64,000 nucleotides of DNA from an uncultured Alphaproteobacteria bacterium (GTDB lineage Bacteria; Pseudomonadota; Alphaproteobacteria; Rhodobacterales; Rhodobacteraceae), in contig CACGMO010000009.1 of the NCBI GenBank assembly GCA_902574225.1, positions 1-64,000 of the forward strand, written 5' to 3'. The notes beneath the pieces are model-generated. The model had not been told where the DNA came from. It saw only the letters and a program-made list of their open reading frames with translations, and made no database searches. Position 1 is the first letter of the stretch, and each line of letters opens with the position of its first letter. This document shows positions 44,699 through 53,621 of the stretch, piece by piece. The position numbers and the translations under genes are program-made.

Positions 44699-45639
44699 TG
44701 CTCTTTGAGATCGCTCTTGTAATTCTGCCAGTTTTTATATTAGTAACGATAGGCTTCATTTCATCTTATATCAACTTATTGAAAAGGCATTCAGTTGATG
44801 GCCTTACAAAATTCTGTCAGGATTTTGGCATACCTTTTCTCTTATTTTTCAACTTAGCGATACTTGATTTAGATAAAGCCTTCGATTTTGGAATTTTAAT
44901 TTGTTTCTACAGCTCAATGGTAATTTCATTTTTTATAATAAGCTGTACTAGCTATTTCCTATTTCAGCAACCTTACAAGAGTTCCATAGTACTTGGATTT
45001 TGTGCGATGTTTTCTAATGGAGTCTTGTTGGGTCTACCAATTAGTGAACTCGCCTATGGAGCCAACAGTCTTTTCATAAATTATACGATTATAATTGGAC
45101 ATGCGCCACTATGCTATTTAGTTGGCATAGCATTTATAGAGATCGCTAACGCCAATAATAAAAGCAAAACGTTTCTAGTTTCCCTAAAAAGTGCTCTCAA
45201 AGCAATCGTTCTAAATAACCTAACTATTGGAATCTTATTAGGTATCAGTTTTAACTTACTAAAATTAGAATTTTCAACATATACTGAGGATTTATTAAAA
45301 AGAGGAACAGTATGGATCATACCTATCTCACTTTTTACAATGGGAGGCGTTTTATATTACTATAGAATAACCAACTCTTTTAAAATACCTTTTGCAATAA
45401 TATTTACTTCTCTATTCATTCAGCCTGCAGTTGTTTATCTACTAGGAGTCTATTCTTGGGGTATTGAAATAGAATTATTAAGAAATGCAGTAGTTATGGC
45501 TGCCATGGCTCCTGGATTAAACGCATATTTTTTCGCTAACATTTACGGGCAATGCAGAGATATCGTAGCCACTACTATTTTAATTTCAACTGGACTTACT
45601 ATTTTATCTTCGTCTTTCTGGATCTACTTCTTATCATAG
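44698..45639 (+). CDS. AEC-family transporter
   Basis: 313 residues, about ten hydrophobic helices. The family pattern is visible in the N-terminal VTIGFISSYI, PFLLFFNLA, the mid SNGVLLGLPI and the C-terminal AVVMAAMAPGLNAYFFA. Auxin-efflux-carrier family members export organic acids or amino acids. Its start overlaps the MBL gene stop (TAATG), so it joins the housekeeping operon's end. Confidence 0.85.
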   Translation: MLFEIALVILPVFILVTIGFISSYINLLKRHSVDGLTKFCQDFGIPFLLFFNLAILDLDKAFDFGILICFYSSMVISFFIISCTSYFLFQQPYKSSIVLGFCAMFSNGVLLGLPISELAYGANSLFINYTIIIGHAPLCYLVGIAFIEIANANNKSKTFLVSLKSALKAIVLNNLTIGILLGISFNLLKLEFSTYTEDLLKRGTVWIIPISLFTMGGVLYYYRITNSFKIPFAIIFTSLFIQPAVVYLLGVYSWGIEIELLRNAVVMAAMAPGLNAYFFANIYGQCRDIVATTILISTGLTILSSSFWIYFLS

Positions 45640-45640
45640 A

Positions 45641-45847
45641 CTAGTTTCCATAGTGAGTATTAAATGACTGTTCGCATAGTTTATAGAGTACATTATCCTT
45701 ACCGACTCCAGCTTTTCTAGCGCAGTGTAGTTCAACAGCAGCTGACCTATTTCCACCTAAATAGTCGGTGGGACTATTTAGATAACTTGGTCCAGAGCAG
45801 CATGCGAGCATGCTTAATGTGATCAAACCACAAATTATTTTTTTCAT
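45641..45847 (-). CDS. small lipoprotein
   Basis: 68 residues, with the lipobox M-L-A-C16 at the end of a short hydrophobic signal. The mature peptide has a glycine/asparagine-rich GGNRSAAVELHCARKAG stretch with cysteines at two further sites. No family recognised. It starts one base after the stop of the Sel1 gene and is presumably co-transcribed with it; outer-membrane location is inferred from the lipid anchor. Confidence 0.6.
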   Translation of the reverse strand: MKKIICGLITLSMLACCSGPSYLNSPTDYLGGNRSAAVELHCARKAGVGKDNVLYKLCEQSFNTHYGN

Positions 45848-45848
45848 T

Positions 45849-46616
45849 CTACCGCCCTATATCCACTTCCAAATAATTCATACACTCTTTAAACTTTTTT
45901 TCAATACATTTTCTCGATAGCTTTTCAGCTCTCTTTATTTGGTCTGGGGACATCTTTGTTTCTAGCTCAGTTCTCAACTGAATACTTCTACTAATACTGC
46001 CAATATCTCTTGAAAGTAAAGTTGCCAGATTACAACTGACGTGTGCAAGAGTTAAGTTTTTGTCTACGCCACGCCCTAAGATAAAATTTGTAGCTAGTGC
46101 TAAGTGTGCCTCTGGATTTCCTAGTTGAGCTGATTTTGAAAACCAGAAGTGACTTTCTTTAAAATTTCTAAATTCTTCTTGTAATAAAGATGCGAGCCTA
46201 AATTGAGCAATATCGTGTTGATTAAATGCCGCTTGCGAATACCAATATAGAGCTTTTTCTTTATCAATCTTTGTTCCTTCACCCTTTTCATACTTCAGTC
46301 CAACATTGATTTGTGCCTGTATGTGACCAGAAGAAGCTGCTTTTGTGAAAAAGAATAATGCTTCTTTATCATTCTGCAAAACTCCGTCATATAAGAAGCC
46401 CAAAAGAAAATCAGCTTCTCTACTGCCTACTTCAGAGGCAGATTTCCAACTCTGCAACGCATCAGCATAGTTTCCTTTATCATAAAAAGTTAGCCCTTCC
46501 CTTATTAAGCTTTTAGGCGATTGTGCTAGAGTTAGCCCGCTGTACATACAAAGCCAAAAGAATAAATAGATCATGGCTATTTTTGAAAAGTTATTTTTAG
46601 CAAACATTGTTGACAT
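45849..46616 (-). CDS. secreted Sel1-like repeat protein
   Basis: 255 residues with an N-terminal hydrophobic signal (IAMIYLFFWLCMYSGLTLAQS). The rest is a Sel1/TPR solenoid: repeated A-x-x-G-x-A-x-A-x-x-x-x-G-x-x-Y/F patterns such as ASSGHIQAQINVGLKYEKGEG and AALGNPEAHLALATNFILGRG-like units. Probably periplasmic and scaffolding. Divergent from the coiled-coil membrane protein across a 259-bp gap. Confidence 0.8.
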   Translation of the reverse strand: MSTMFAKNNFSKIAMIYLFFWLCMYSGLTLAQSPKSLIREGLTFYDKGNYADALQSWKSASEVGSREADFLLGFLYDGVLQNDKEALFFFTKAASSGHIQAQINVGLKYEKGEGTKIDKEKALYWYSQAAFNQHDIAQFRLASLLQEEFRNFKESHFWFSKSAQLGNPEAHLALATNFILGRGVDKNLTLAHVSCNLATLLSRDIGSISRSIQLRTELETKMSPDQIKRAEKLSRKCIEKKFKECMNYLEVDIGR

Positions 46617-46702
46617 AAATTCGTTACTCTGTTCAGCAATCTTTTAGTTATGAAGATATATGTATTTAAATCATATTTTATCTATTTTGTCTTTTATTGA
46701 AT

Positions 46703-46738
46703 GTTTTCCATATAATCTGTGGAAAACCCTGTGAATTA
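46703..46738. repeat. inverted repeat with DnaA-box-like elements
   Basis: GTTTTCCA (46703-46710) and TGGAAAAC (46720-46727) form a perfect 8-bp inverted repeat. TGTGGAAAA at 46718-46726 is one mismatch from a DnaA box on the minus strand, and TGTGAATTA at 46730-46738 is two mismatches away. An AT-rich stretch precedes them. Flanking genes are not those usual at an alphaproteobacterial origin, so this may be a DnaA-responsive promoter or chance. Confidence 0.25.
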
Positions 46739-46788
46739 GTACGAAAATATTTCACTAAACCTTTGTTCGATAATAACTTCACCCTATA

Positions 46789-46805
46789 TGCCTAAAACTT
46801 AGGCA
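46789..46805. promoter_or_regulatory. short palindrome upstream of coiled-coil membrane gene
   Basis: TGCCTAA - AAC - TTAGGCA: a perfect 7-bp inverted repeat with a three-base centre, 70 bp before the ATG at 46876. Symmetry and position suit a repressor operator, but it may also be a small RNA hairpin. The gap 46617-46875 contains no credible coding frame. Confidence 0.35.
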
Positions 46806-46875
46806 CCATAAAAATAAATACTTGAAAAAGACAATAATTTTTGTAGACATGCGATATTTAGATTGGAGTAGCAAT

Positions 46876-47298
46876 ATGGTCAAAGAATTAGAGCATGATG
46901 AACTAAGTGAAACTGTAGAATCTGGCAAGATGCACAATATTACTTCAAAGGCTGGAAGACTGGCTATGGAATTAGCAGCAGAAAAAAAGCGTCTTGCACA
47001 GGAACTTGAAGAATTACAGGGAGAATACGATGATATTAAACCCCTGACACCCACAGGAACCAGAGATTGGTATGTGAAGTGGAGCTCTATGATTTTAGGA
47101 GTTATGGGAGTATTTCTCATCTCGGCCGAAGTATATCTTTTTGGACAGTTAGCTTACTTGATAAGCGCGATAGGATGGATTTATGTAGGTATGCAGTGGG
47201 GAGATCGAGCCATTATGATTGGTTCTGCGATAAGTGCTACTGCGGTCGCAATGTTTTTAATAGAAAACCCTTCGCTCTTTAGCCAACTCTTTGGTTAA
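46876..47298 (+). CDS. coiled-coil protein with C-terminal membrane helices
   Basis: 140 residues from ATG 46876, chosen because GGAG lies 8 bases upstream; the longer TTG 46822 frame has no SD. The N-terminal half is a heptad-rich, strongly acidic/charged coiled coil (AMELAAEKKRLAQELEELQGEY). The C-terminal half has two or three hydrophobic helices (MILGVMGVFLISAEVYLFG, AYLISAIGWIYVG, AISATAVAMFLI). Family not recognised. It is alone on the plus strand. Confidence 0.65.
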   Translation: MVKELEHDELSETVESGKMHNITSKAGRLAMELAAEKKRLAQELEELQGEYDDIKPLTPTGTRDWYVKWSSMILGVMGVFLISAEVYLFGQLAYLISAIGWIYVGMQWGDRAIMIGSAISATAVAMFLIENPSLFSQLFG

Positions 47299-47323
47299 AA
47301 AACTAATAGGCTTACTATGAGAT

Positions 47324-48166
47324 TTATACCGATTTTAGAAAGCTATTAATCTTTTTAAACGACTCACTTGCTACGTTTAGAGGTCGACCAGCCAATAAAC
47401 CTCCATCAACGACAAAATCCTGCCCAGTTACAAATGTACTTTCATCACTGGCGAGATATATAGCCAAGTTAGCAATATCTTCTGGCAACCCTGCTCGGGA
47501 TATTGGTTGAAAATCATTAAAGGCTTGGCTTGATTTAAGATGATCATCACTCAAAGAGAGCTTTTCGCCTGATAATTTCTGACCTACACCAAATATTTCG
47601 GTTATTATTGCTCCAGGAGAAATTGAGTTAACTCGAATATTATATTTTGCTAATTCAAGCGAGGTAACCTTGCTGAAGTGTATAACCCCTGCTTTGGCTG
47701 CCGAATACACGGAACCACCACAGCCTCCCCAATGGCCTGCAATACTCGCTGTGTTCACTATGCTGCCTTTGTTCTGCTTACTCATAATTCTGGTCACTTC
47801 TCTGGTCCCAATAATGACACTAGTAAGAAGAAGATCCAGACTATGCCTTATTTTATCGTAAGAAATATCTTCAATATTTCTAACAAAATCTGGTGCGCCC
47901 GCATTATTGAACATGGCATCAATTTTTCCGTAGTGACTAAATACTTGTTCAACGAGTGCGCAGATCTGATCTTCGTATAATACATCACACTTGATAAATC
48001 GGCACCTATCTCCTAGCTCCTTTACTATTTTTTTTCCTTCATCTTCTCTCCTACCAGAAATAACCACTTCTGCTCCTTGAGAAATAGAATATTTTGCTAT
48101 TTCAAGCCCTATGCCGCTTGTTGCTCCTGTAATAACAACCACTTTATCTAATAATCTTTTTACCAT
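47324..48166 (-). CDS. short-chain dehydrogenase/reductase (classical)
   Basis: About 280 residues. Cofactor motif T-G-A-T-S-G-I-G, NNAG, catalytic serine in NTASIAG, Y-S-A-A-K and a C-terminal DFVVDGGLLAG typical of the FabG-like classical group. I prefer ATG 48166 because AGGA precedes it by six bases; ATG 48181 would add five residues. It follows the aminotransferase by 28 bp at this start (13 bp at the longer one), an amino-acid/keto-acid conversion unit. Confidence 0.87.
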   Translation of the reverse strand: MVKRLLDKVVVITGATSGIGLEIAKYSISQGAEVVISGRREDEGKKIVKELGDRCRFIKCDVLYEDQICALVEQVFSHYGKIDAMFNNAGAPDFVRNIEDISYDKIRHSLDLLLTSVIIGTREVTRIMSKQNKGSIVNTASIAGHWGGCGGSVYSAAKAGVIHFSKVTSLELAKYNIRVNSISPGAIITEIFGVGQKLSGEKLSLSDDHLKSSQAFNDFQPISRAGLPEDIANLAIYLASDESTFVTGQDFVVDGGLLAGRPLNVASESFKKINSFLKSV

Positions 48167-48194
48167 AACCAATCCTATCATTTTCGTTTGTTTT

Positions 48195-49349
48195 TTATTG
48201 AAGATATTTTTTTTCTTTCATAAATATTTTAATCCTCTCTATACCATTTAATATCTCCGGTGTGCTTCTAGCATAAGATAACCTAATCTTTGACTTTCCA
48301 TTTATTGGATCAAAATCTATCCCAGGTGTCATGGCTACACCTCCAACATCTAACATTTTTTTTACAAAATCATAGCTATCAGACGAAAATTCACTGATAT
48401 CTATGTATAAATAAAATGCTCCGTCTGGCGGTGCTATATTATTTAAACCAAATTCAGGTAATGCTTTTAATAAATTCTCTCTATTCTCTTTGTAAGTCAC
48501 GAGGTTTTTTTCTAATTCAACTTTACCCTCAAACGCTCCAATTGCTAAAATTTGACTTGCGTGAGAAGCACATATAAACATATTTTGCTGTATTCTTTCA
48601 ACGATCCTCACATGTTCTTTAGGAACAACAATCCAACCAATTCTCCAGCCTGTCATAGAAAAATATTTTGAAAATGAGTTTATGATATAGCAGTTATCGC
48701 TAAACTCTAAGACAGTTGATGGTTGCATATCGTATTGTATGCCGTGGTATATTTCATCACTTATTAGTGAGATCTTTCTATCTGCACAATAATTCACTAA
48801 AGCTTCTAAAGGCTCTCTATCAATCATAGAGCCAGTAGGATTTCCTGGTGAGGCAATTAATAAGCCATTAATATTATAAGGGCTTAGATCAGTCGGAGTT
48901 GGTTGAAATTTATTTTTTTCAGTAGTATTTATAAGTACCGGATCTAGGTTGAGAGTTTTCATAATTTGCCGATAACTGGGATAGCCTGGATTTGCTAACC
49001 CCACCTTGTCAAGCTTGTCAAAAAGTGCGGTAAAAGCAAGGATAAAACCTGCCGATGAACCACCAGTTATTATTATCCTGTTCCAATCGACATCCAGTCC
49101 ATACCAATCGCCATATAATTCAGCAATTTTTTTTCGCAAATCAGGCAGCCCTAGAGCTACTGTATAACCCATTGGATTATCTTCCATAGCTTTCTTTAAG
49201 AAATCCTTGGCAGCCTCTGGCGCTGAGGTTCCTGGCTGCCCAACTTCCATATGAACCACTGTTTGTCCTTTTTGCTCAATTGAATTAGCTCTTTCCATGA
49301 TATCCATCACAATGAAGGGGTTTATTATACTTCTCTTGGAACTTTTCAT
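48195..49349 (-). CDS. PLP-dependent aminotransferase, class I/II
   Basis: 384 residues, fold type I aminotransferase of the aspartate/AlaAT-like group: MEVGQPGTSAPEAAK, ITGGSSAGFILAF, NPGYPSYRQ, SPGNPTGSM, ISDEIYHG, and the PLP lysine in NSFSKYFSMTGWRIGW. RLSYARS supplies the substrate-carboxylate arginine. Upstream member of the pair with the SDR. Substrate not assignable. Confidence 0.9.
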   Translation of the reverse strand: MKSSKRSIINPFIVMDIMERANSIEQKGQTVVHMEVGQPGTSAPEAAKDFLKKAMEDNPMGYTVALGLPDLRKKIAELYGDWYGLDVDWNRIIITGGSSAGFILAFTALFDKLDKVGLANPGYPSYRQIMKTLNLDPVLINTTEKNKFQPTPTDLSPYNINGLLIASPGNPTGSMIDREPLEALVNYCADRKISLISDEIYHGIQYDMQPSTVLEFSDNCYIINSFSKYFSMTGWRIGWIVVPKEHVRIVERIQQNMFICASHASQILAIGAFEGKVELEKNLVTYKENRENLLKALPEFGLNNIAPPDGAFYLYIDISEFSSDSYDFVKKMLDVGGVAMTPGIDFDPINGKSKIRLSYARSTPEILNGIERIKIFMKEKKYLQ

Positions 49350-49406
49350 ATTCTTTGATTAATAAAAACTTTTAGTTTTGCCATAATGTATTATTTAGTA
49401 TGTTCA

Positions 49407-49850
49407 CTATTTTAGTAATTCACAGTTTTCTAGACCGACTGCCATACAAACTTCAGCGAGTTCCTTAGATTTATTAATACTAGCCTCAGAAATGCCAAAC
49501 TCATCTTCAATCATTAAATGATAACCTATATCAACCTTATTATCGATTAAAGCGGCAAGATAAAAAAAAGTATGAGCAGCAACTAAGTCATTTTTTACCT
49601 TTTCGTTGTAAGCATATAGATTCCCTAAAAATTCAAGCGCTGGTAAATAACCAGCTTTTGCAGACAATTTTAAATAATTGACCCCTTCAAGAATGTCTGT
49701 CTCAACAGTTTGATCTATAGGTGAAATGAGCATGTTACCTATAAAATACGTAGCAAATTTATTACCACTTTGTGCTAGGGGAAATAATACTTCATAAGTT
49801 TCCAAATGACTCTTTGCGTAAAAAAGGGATATGATGTCCTCTTCATTCAT
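49407..49850 (-). CDS. small Sel1/TPR-like protein
   Basis: 147 residues, no signal peptide, with Sel1-type repeats (ISPIDQTVETDILEGVNYLKLSAKAGYLPALEFLGNLYA is positionally such a unit, residues about 45-85). Gene begins 13 bp after hpf and reads the same way, so it is probably co-transcribed with hpf. Function unknown. Confidence 0.65.
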   Translation of the reverse strand: MNEEDIISLFYAKSHLETYEVLFPLAQSGNKFATYFIGNMLISPIDQTVETDILEGVNYLKLSAKAGYLPALEFLGNLYAYNEKVKNDLVAAHTFFYLAALIDNKVDIGYHLMIEDEFGISEASINKSKELAEVCMAVGLENCELLK

Positions 49851-49863
49851 AATGCACTCGTTT

Positions 49864-50490
49864 TTACTTACTCTCTGAGGAGTTGTGGTTTTTGGTTATG
49901 GTTTTCTCTCGACTTCCTCTTGGATCAATCCAACCAATGTTACCATCCTTCCTGTAGTAAACTAAATTTAATCCTGAATGCGAAGCATTTCTAAAAAATA
50001 TGCAACTTTCATTTTCTAATTCTAGGCGAATAACAGCTTGTTCGACTGTCATTTCGTCTATCTTATAGGATAATTCTGCAACCACAGGCATACTATCCCC
50101 ATCGTTACCATCTATCTCATCCTCATCTAAATTCAAAACACTTTGATAAATCCTTAATGGTTCATCAGTTGATGAAATATTTTTATTTTCAATATTCCTG
50201 TGACTTTTCATCCTTCTATGATAACGCCTCAGTTTTTTTTCTATATGGTCTAAGGCATCCTCATAACTGGTATTTGCATCCTTTCCTCTACCGGTTGCAT
50301 CTAATTCAATTTTGTTCTTGAGATATACTTTTAACTTAGCTTTAAAGCTCCCAATTCTTTTTTCTAAAGTTATTTGAGTACTAACAGCGTCATATGAATA
50401 TTTGTTCAGAATTTCGCCTATCCTAGCACTACTGTAAGCTTGAAACGATTCTCCAAGTTCAATATTTTTACCGACTATTTTTATATTCAA
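49864..50490 (-). CDS. hpf: ribosome hibernation promoting factor, long form
   Basis: 208 residues. The N-terminal HPF/RaiA domain (about 1-105) has the beta-alpha-beta-beta-beta-alpha pattern with YEDALDHIEKKLRRYHRRMK. The C-terminal domain (about 145-200) includes MTVEQAVIRLELENESCIFFRNA and LVYYRKDGNIGWI, typical of the dimerising tail of long HPF. It forms inactive 100S ribosomes in stationary phase. SD GGGAG lies 15-20 bases upstream of ATG 50490. Confidence 0.9.
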   Translation of the reverse strand: MNIKIVGKNIELGESFQAYSSARIGEILNKYSYDAVSTQITLEKRIGSFKAKLKVYLKNKIELDATGRGKDANTSYEDALDHIEKKLRRYHRRMKSHRNIENKNISSTDEPLRIYQSVLNLDEDEIDGNDGDSMPVVAELSYKIDEMTVEQAVIRLELENESCIFFRNASHSGLNLVYYRKDGNIGWIDPRGSREKTITKNHNSSESK

Positions 50491-50538
50491 ATTTAATTCA
50501 CACTCCCTAGTTTAATTATATATCAATTCATAAAAAAA

Positions 50539-50589
50539 AATAGCGTTTGTTAAAAATCTGACGGTCGCTTAAACCAAGACTACGCTATT
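50539..50589. repeat. long-range inverted repeat in the hpf / ilvA-like gap
   Basis: AATAGCGT (50539-50546) and ACGCTATT (50582-50589) are perfectly complementary over 8 bases, enclosing 35 bases with further partial pairing (GTTT/AAAC). It lies in the 184-bp divergent gap and could be part of a leader or small RNA; evidence is limited to symmetry. Confidence 0.25.
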
Positions 50590-50674
50590 ATCATTCTGAT
50601 CTTCATAAATAATTTTTCTTTATTTTCAGATTGAAATGGTAAATAAAGAGCTTAGAAACGCTTTGAAAAGATAA

Positions 50675-51889
50675 ATGAAAATCAACATAGACACAATAAC
50701 GCGCGCTAATAAGGAATTGATAGGTAATATAATTAGAACACCTACTATTCGATCTCAGCATTTAAGTAGTAAAATAAATGGGGAGGTTTTTCTCAAACTA
50801 GAAAACCTTCAATATACATCTTCTTTCAAAGTTAGAGGGGCTTACACGTCCATAACCCGTTTAAAAGAAGAACAAAAAAAAATGGGCGTTATTGCTATGT
50901 CTGCGGGTAACCATGCCCAAGCTGTAGCTTGGTGGGCAAAAAAAGAACGCGTCAACGCGACAATCGTTATGCCAGAGCATGCTCCTTTATTCAAAGTAAT
51001 GAAAACAAAAAGTTTAGGTGCAGACGTTATCCTGAGGGGACGCACTTTAAATGAGTCTCAAACTTATGTTTCCGAATTGGTAAACGATAAAAAATTGACT
51101 CTTATACATCCATATGACGATTCCAACGTTGTAATTGGACAGGGCACCCTCGGACTGGAGTTCATGGAAGATATTAAAGATTTAGACGTATTAGTCATTC
51201 CTATTGGAGGGGGTGGATTGATATCTGGCGTATCAATTGTGGCCAAGGCTTTGAACTCCGACATAAAAATATATGGAGTGCAAACTGAAAAATTCCCCTC
51301 TATGTATAATGTGCTTCACAAAAAAGAACTTGCGATTTTAGGAGACACCTTAGCTGATGGGATTGCCGTCAAGAGGCCTGGGGAAATTACTTCGGAGATA
51401 ATTAAAGATAATGTCGATGATATTTTGCTCATTAACGAATTTGAGCTTGAAAAAGCAATTAGCTCGTTATTTGAAAACGAAAGGATTGTTGCTGAAGGAG
51501 CAGGCGCTGCTGGAGTAGCGGCAATAATGAAAAATAAAGACAAATTTTCTGGCAAAAAAATAGGAACAGTTATTTGTGGAGGCAACATTGATGCTAGGCT
51601 ATTTGCCAGCATATTAAACCGAAAGCTCTTGATGGATGGAAGGATGACAAAAGTACGCATCGATATAATTGATGAGCCTGGAATGTTAGCTAGAATTTCA
51701 AATTTAATCGCTACGTATGGAGGCAACATTATTGAAATCTATCACCAAAGAATGTTTAATGACGTTCCAGTTAAGAATGCAAAAATTGATGCTATTATCG
51801 AGGCTTTAAGCGTAGAACATATTGCCTCTATCATTAAGGCTCTAAGGGAGGACGGGTTTCAGGTTTCAGAAATAATGGAAAAATCCTAA
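50675..51889 (+). CDS. threonine ammonia-lyase with ACT domain
   Basis: 404 residues. PLP lysine K52 in SSFKVRGAY, the phosphate-binding GGGGLISG near residue 180, and a single C-terminal ACT domain (about residues 325-400, KVRIDIIDEPGMLARISNLI). This is the IlvA/TdcB-like short form found in many bacteria; it deaminates threonine (or serine) to 2-oxobutyrate. ATG 50675. Regulation by isoleucine or other ligand is possible through the ACT domain. Confidence 0.9.
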   Translation: MKINIDTITRANKELIGNIIRTPTIRSQHLSSKINGEVFLKLENLQYTSSFKVRGAYTSITRLKEEQKKMGVIAMSAGNHAQAVAWWAKKERVNATIVMPEHAPLFKVMKTKSLGADVILRGRTLNESQTYVSELVNDKKLTLIHPYDDSNVVIGQGTLGLEFMEDIKDLDVLVIPIGGGGLISGVSIVAKALNSDIKIYGVQTEKFPSMYNVLHKKELAILGDTLADGIAVKRPGEITSEIIKDNVDDILLINEFELEKAISSLFENERIVAEGAGAAGVAAIMKNKDKFSGKKIGTVICGGNIDARLFASILNRKLLMDGRMTKVRIDIIDEPGMLARISNLIATYGGNIIEIYHQRMFNDVPVKNAKIDAIIEALSVEHIASIIKALREDGFQVSEIMEKS

Positions 51890-51935
51890 CTTTCTAATTA
51901 TTTGACATCTATCCACTTTTATTTATTTTTATGGC

Positions 51936-52673
51936 ATGAAGTTAAAAGATATTGTTTTTAAATCAAAAAAAATAAATAAAGCGTTTGCATGGGCTGCTCA
52001 CATTTTCACTGCATCAGGACTAATTTTTGGATTTCTGGGCCTAATAGCAATATTAAATGGTGAACAAACTTTTGCATTTTTATTTATGGGGTTTGCTTTA
52101 GTTATCGATGGCGTCGATGGTACTCTAGCTAGATACGTCAACGTGGAAGAAGCACTTCCAGAAGTAGATGGGAGTACTTTGGACAACGTTATAGATATGT
52201 TTAACTACTCAATACTACCGGTCTTAATGATTTATTGGTTTTCAATGGTACCATATAATCTCGTTCATTTAACCTGCATATGTATTTTGCTGGCTAGTTG
52301 TTACACGTTTTCAGATAAGAATATGAAAACAAAAGATTATTATTTCAAAGGCTTTTCTGCGCTTTGGAACTTACTAGTTTTCTTCCTTTTTATTTTAGAC
52401 CTTGGACTTTGGTTTAATTTTGGTGCTATATGCTTATGTTTAATATTGACGTTCATTCCAATAAAAATAATTCATCCATTTAGAGTTAAAGAGCTACGTA
52501 ATTCTTCGATAATGATGGTGGGAGTATGGTCCATAAGTGCATTCTTTCTAATACTGCATAAACACAGTTTCTTATTACACCAATTCCATGCGATGATTTT
52601 TGGGTTATGGCTCGTGAGCACAGCTTATTTTGTGTGGATCTCCCTAAGGAGATCCTTTAAACAAAACACTTAA
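51936..52673 (+). CDS. pcs: phosphatidylcholine synthase
   Basis: 245-residue integral membrane enzyme of the CDP-alcohol phosphotransferase family, Pcs type. Catalytic motif D58-G-x-D61-G-x-x-A65-R66 ... G79-x3-D83-x3-D87, with the extended loop EEALPEVDGS typical of Pcs. It joins choline to CDP-diacylglycerol in the inner membrane. Pcs is largely restricted to bacteria interacting with eukaryotes or found in Alphaproteobacteria. Ends at the base before the convergent pseudoazurin gene. Confidence 0.88.
   Translation: MKLKDIVFKSKKINKAFAWAAHIFTASGLIFGFLGLIAILNGEQTFAFLFMGFALVIDGVDGTLARYVNVEEALPEVDGSTLDNVIDMFNYSILPVLMIYWFSMVPYNLVHLTCICILLASCYTFSDKNMKTKDYYFKGFSALWNLLVFFLFILDLGLWFNFGAICLCLILTFIPIKIIHPFRVKELRNSSIMMVGVWSISAFFLILHKHSFLLHQFHAMIFGLWLVSTAYFVWISLRRSFKQNT
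52636..52655. terminator. hairpin inside the 3' end of pcs
   Basis: GGATCTCC - CTAA - GGAGATCC, a perfect 8-bp stem with a four-base loop, followed by TTTAAAC. It sits just before the pcs stop and could end the pcs transcript and block the opposing pseudoazurin transcript. The T-run is short, so the call is modest. Confidence 0.4.
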
Positions 52674-53114
52674 TTAAGAACCAACTTGACTTAGGTAATT
52701 TTCGAGCCGCTCTTTAGATTTTTTAGGAACTTTTTGTCCTTTAAGAAAATCAGTAGGATCGACGGCATCTCCAACTTGTATTAGAGCAACCATTCCATTC
52801 GCATAATGAGGTGTGCACCGAATCCCGTAAAGTCCTTCAACTTCCACCGTGTAAGTAAATTTCTTGTTAATTTTACTCTTGAACTTTTTTGCCCCTTCGG
52901 GGATTAATCCTTTTATGGACGCAGCCATATGCCCCTTGTCCGTTGGTAGAAAAATTATATTGTCACCTACTTGGGCTTTTATAAAAGAAGGCTCGAATAT
53001 CATTTTTCCTTCTTCGCCCTTATTAAGCATTTTTACTTCAATGTCAGCTGCAAAAGAAGCCGCGGAAACCAAAAAACTAGCCAACAATGTTACCGTTAAT
53101 GAAAAAAGTCTCAT
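52674..53114 (-). CDS. pseudoazurin (type 1 copper protein)
   Basis: 146 residues with a signal peptide ending at AFA (about residue 22). Copper ligands are all present in pseudoazurin spacing: H62, C100, H103 and M108 (C-x2-H-x4-M). It shuttles electrons in the periplasm, usually to nitrite or nitrous-oxide reductase or a cytochrome c peroxidase, none of which is in the window. ATG 53114 follows TAGGAGGATAAT, an excellent SD. Confidence 0.92.
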   Translation of the reverse strand: MRLFSLTVTLLASFLVSAASFAADIEVKMLNKGEEGKMIFEPSFIKAQVGDNIIFLPTDKGHMAASIKGLIPEGAKKFKSKINKKFTYTVEVEGLYGIRCTPHYANGMVALIQVGDAVDPTDFLKGQKVPKKSKERLENYLSQVGS

Positions 53115-53210
53115 ATTATCCTCCTATACAATATGTAACCCACAAGCTGTAACATGGAGTAAATTTAAGTGGTGTCAACCAAAAATATAAAAACCTAAGG
53201 ACATTATTTT

Positions 53211-53621
53211 TTAATGAGGCTCCAGTTTTTTTTGTCGTCGCACGAATATGAAACTTTGGACGCAAAAATATACATAAACAAATCCAGTGATCAAAAGCAT
53301 AAGCTTTGATAATCCAGCATAATAATTAGTAAACATGCCTCTAAAAAAATCCAGCCCACCCAAAAAAGTTATTATGCCGATAACTACTGCTATATGCATC
53401 AAAGCCTTCCTTAATGTTGGTTTTCTCATTGATATAAAGCCAATAAGAGCAAGTGGAACCCCGATAAAGGCAGGTATCATAGACGTTATAGAAGAACTCC
53501 CAGAAATTAATGATATAAAGATACCCCAAATAACCATGAACAAGCCATAAAGTGTCGTTAAAAGCTCTATAGACAACGAGAACACCCTAAAATCTTGGGT
53601 GTTATGAGTATTTTCAGACAT
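53211..53621 (-). CDS. four-helix membrane protein
   Basis: 136 residues with about four transmembrane helices (LLTTLYGLFMVIWGIFISLISG, SMIPAFIGVPLALIGFI, ALMHIAVVIGIITFLGG, LMLLITGFVYVYFCVQSFIF) and a charged C-terminus. No family recognised. Its ATG directly follows the stop of the DUF2237 gene, whose end supplies the SD GGAGGAAAT, so the two are translationally coupled. Confidence 0.75.
   Translation of the reverse strand: MSENTHNTQDFRVFSLSIELLTTLYGLFMVIWGIFISLISGSSSITSMIPAFIGVPLALIGFISMRKPTLRKALMHIAVVIGIITFLGGLDFFRGMFTNYYAGLSKLMLLITGFVYVYFCVQSFIFVRRQKKLEPH

Noticed and set aside
46703-46738. Chromosomal origin of replication
   Set aside because: Only one DnaA-like site is within one mismatch, and hemE, parAB, gidA or dnaA are not adjacent; kept only as a weak regulatory finding.
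46822-46875. Longer start of the coiled-coil membrane protein at TTG 46822 or ATG 46849
   Set aside because: No SD at either; ATG 46876 has GGAG at good spacing.
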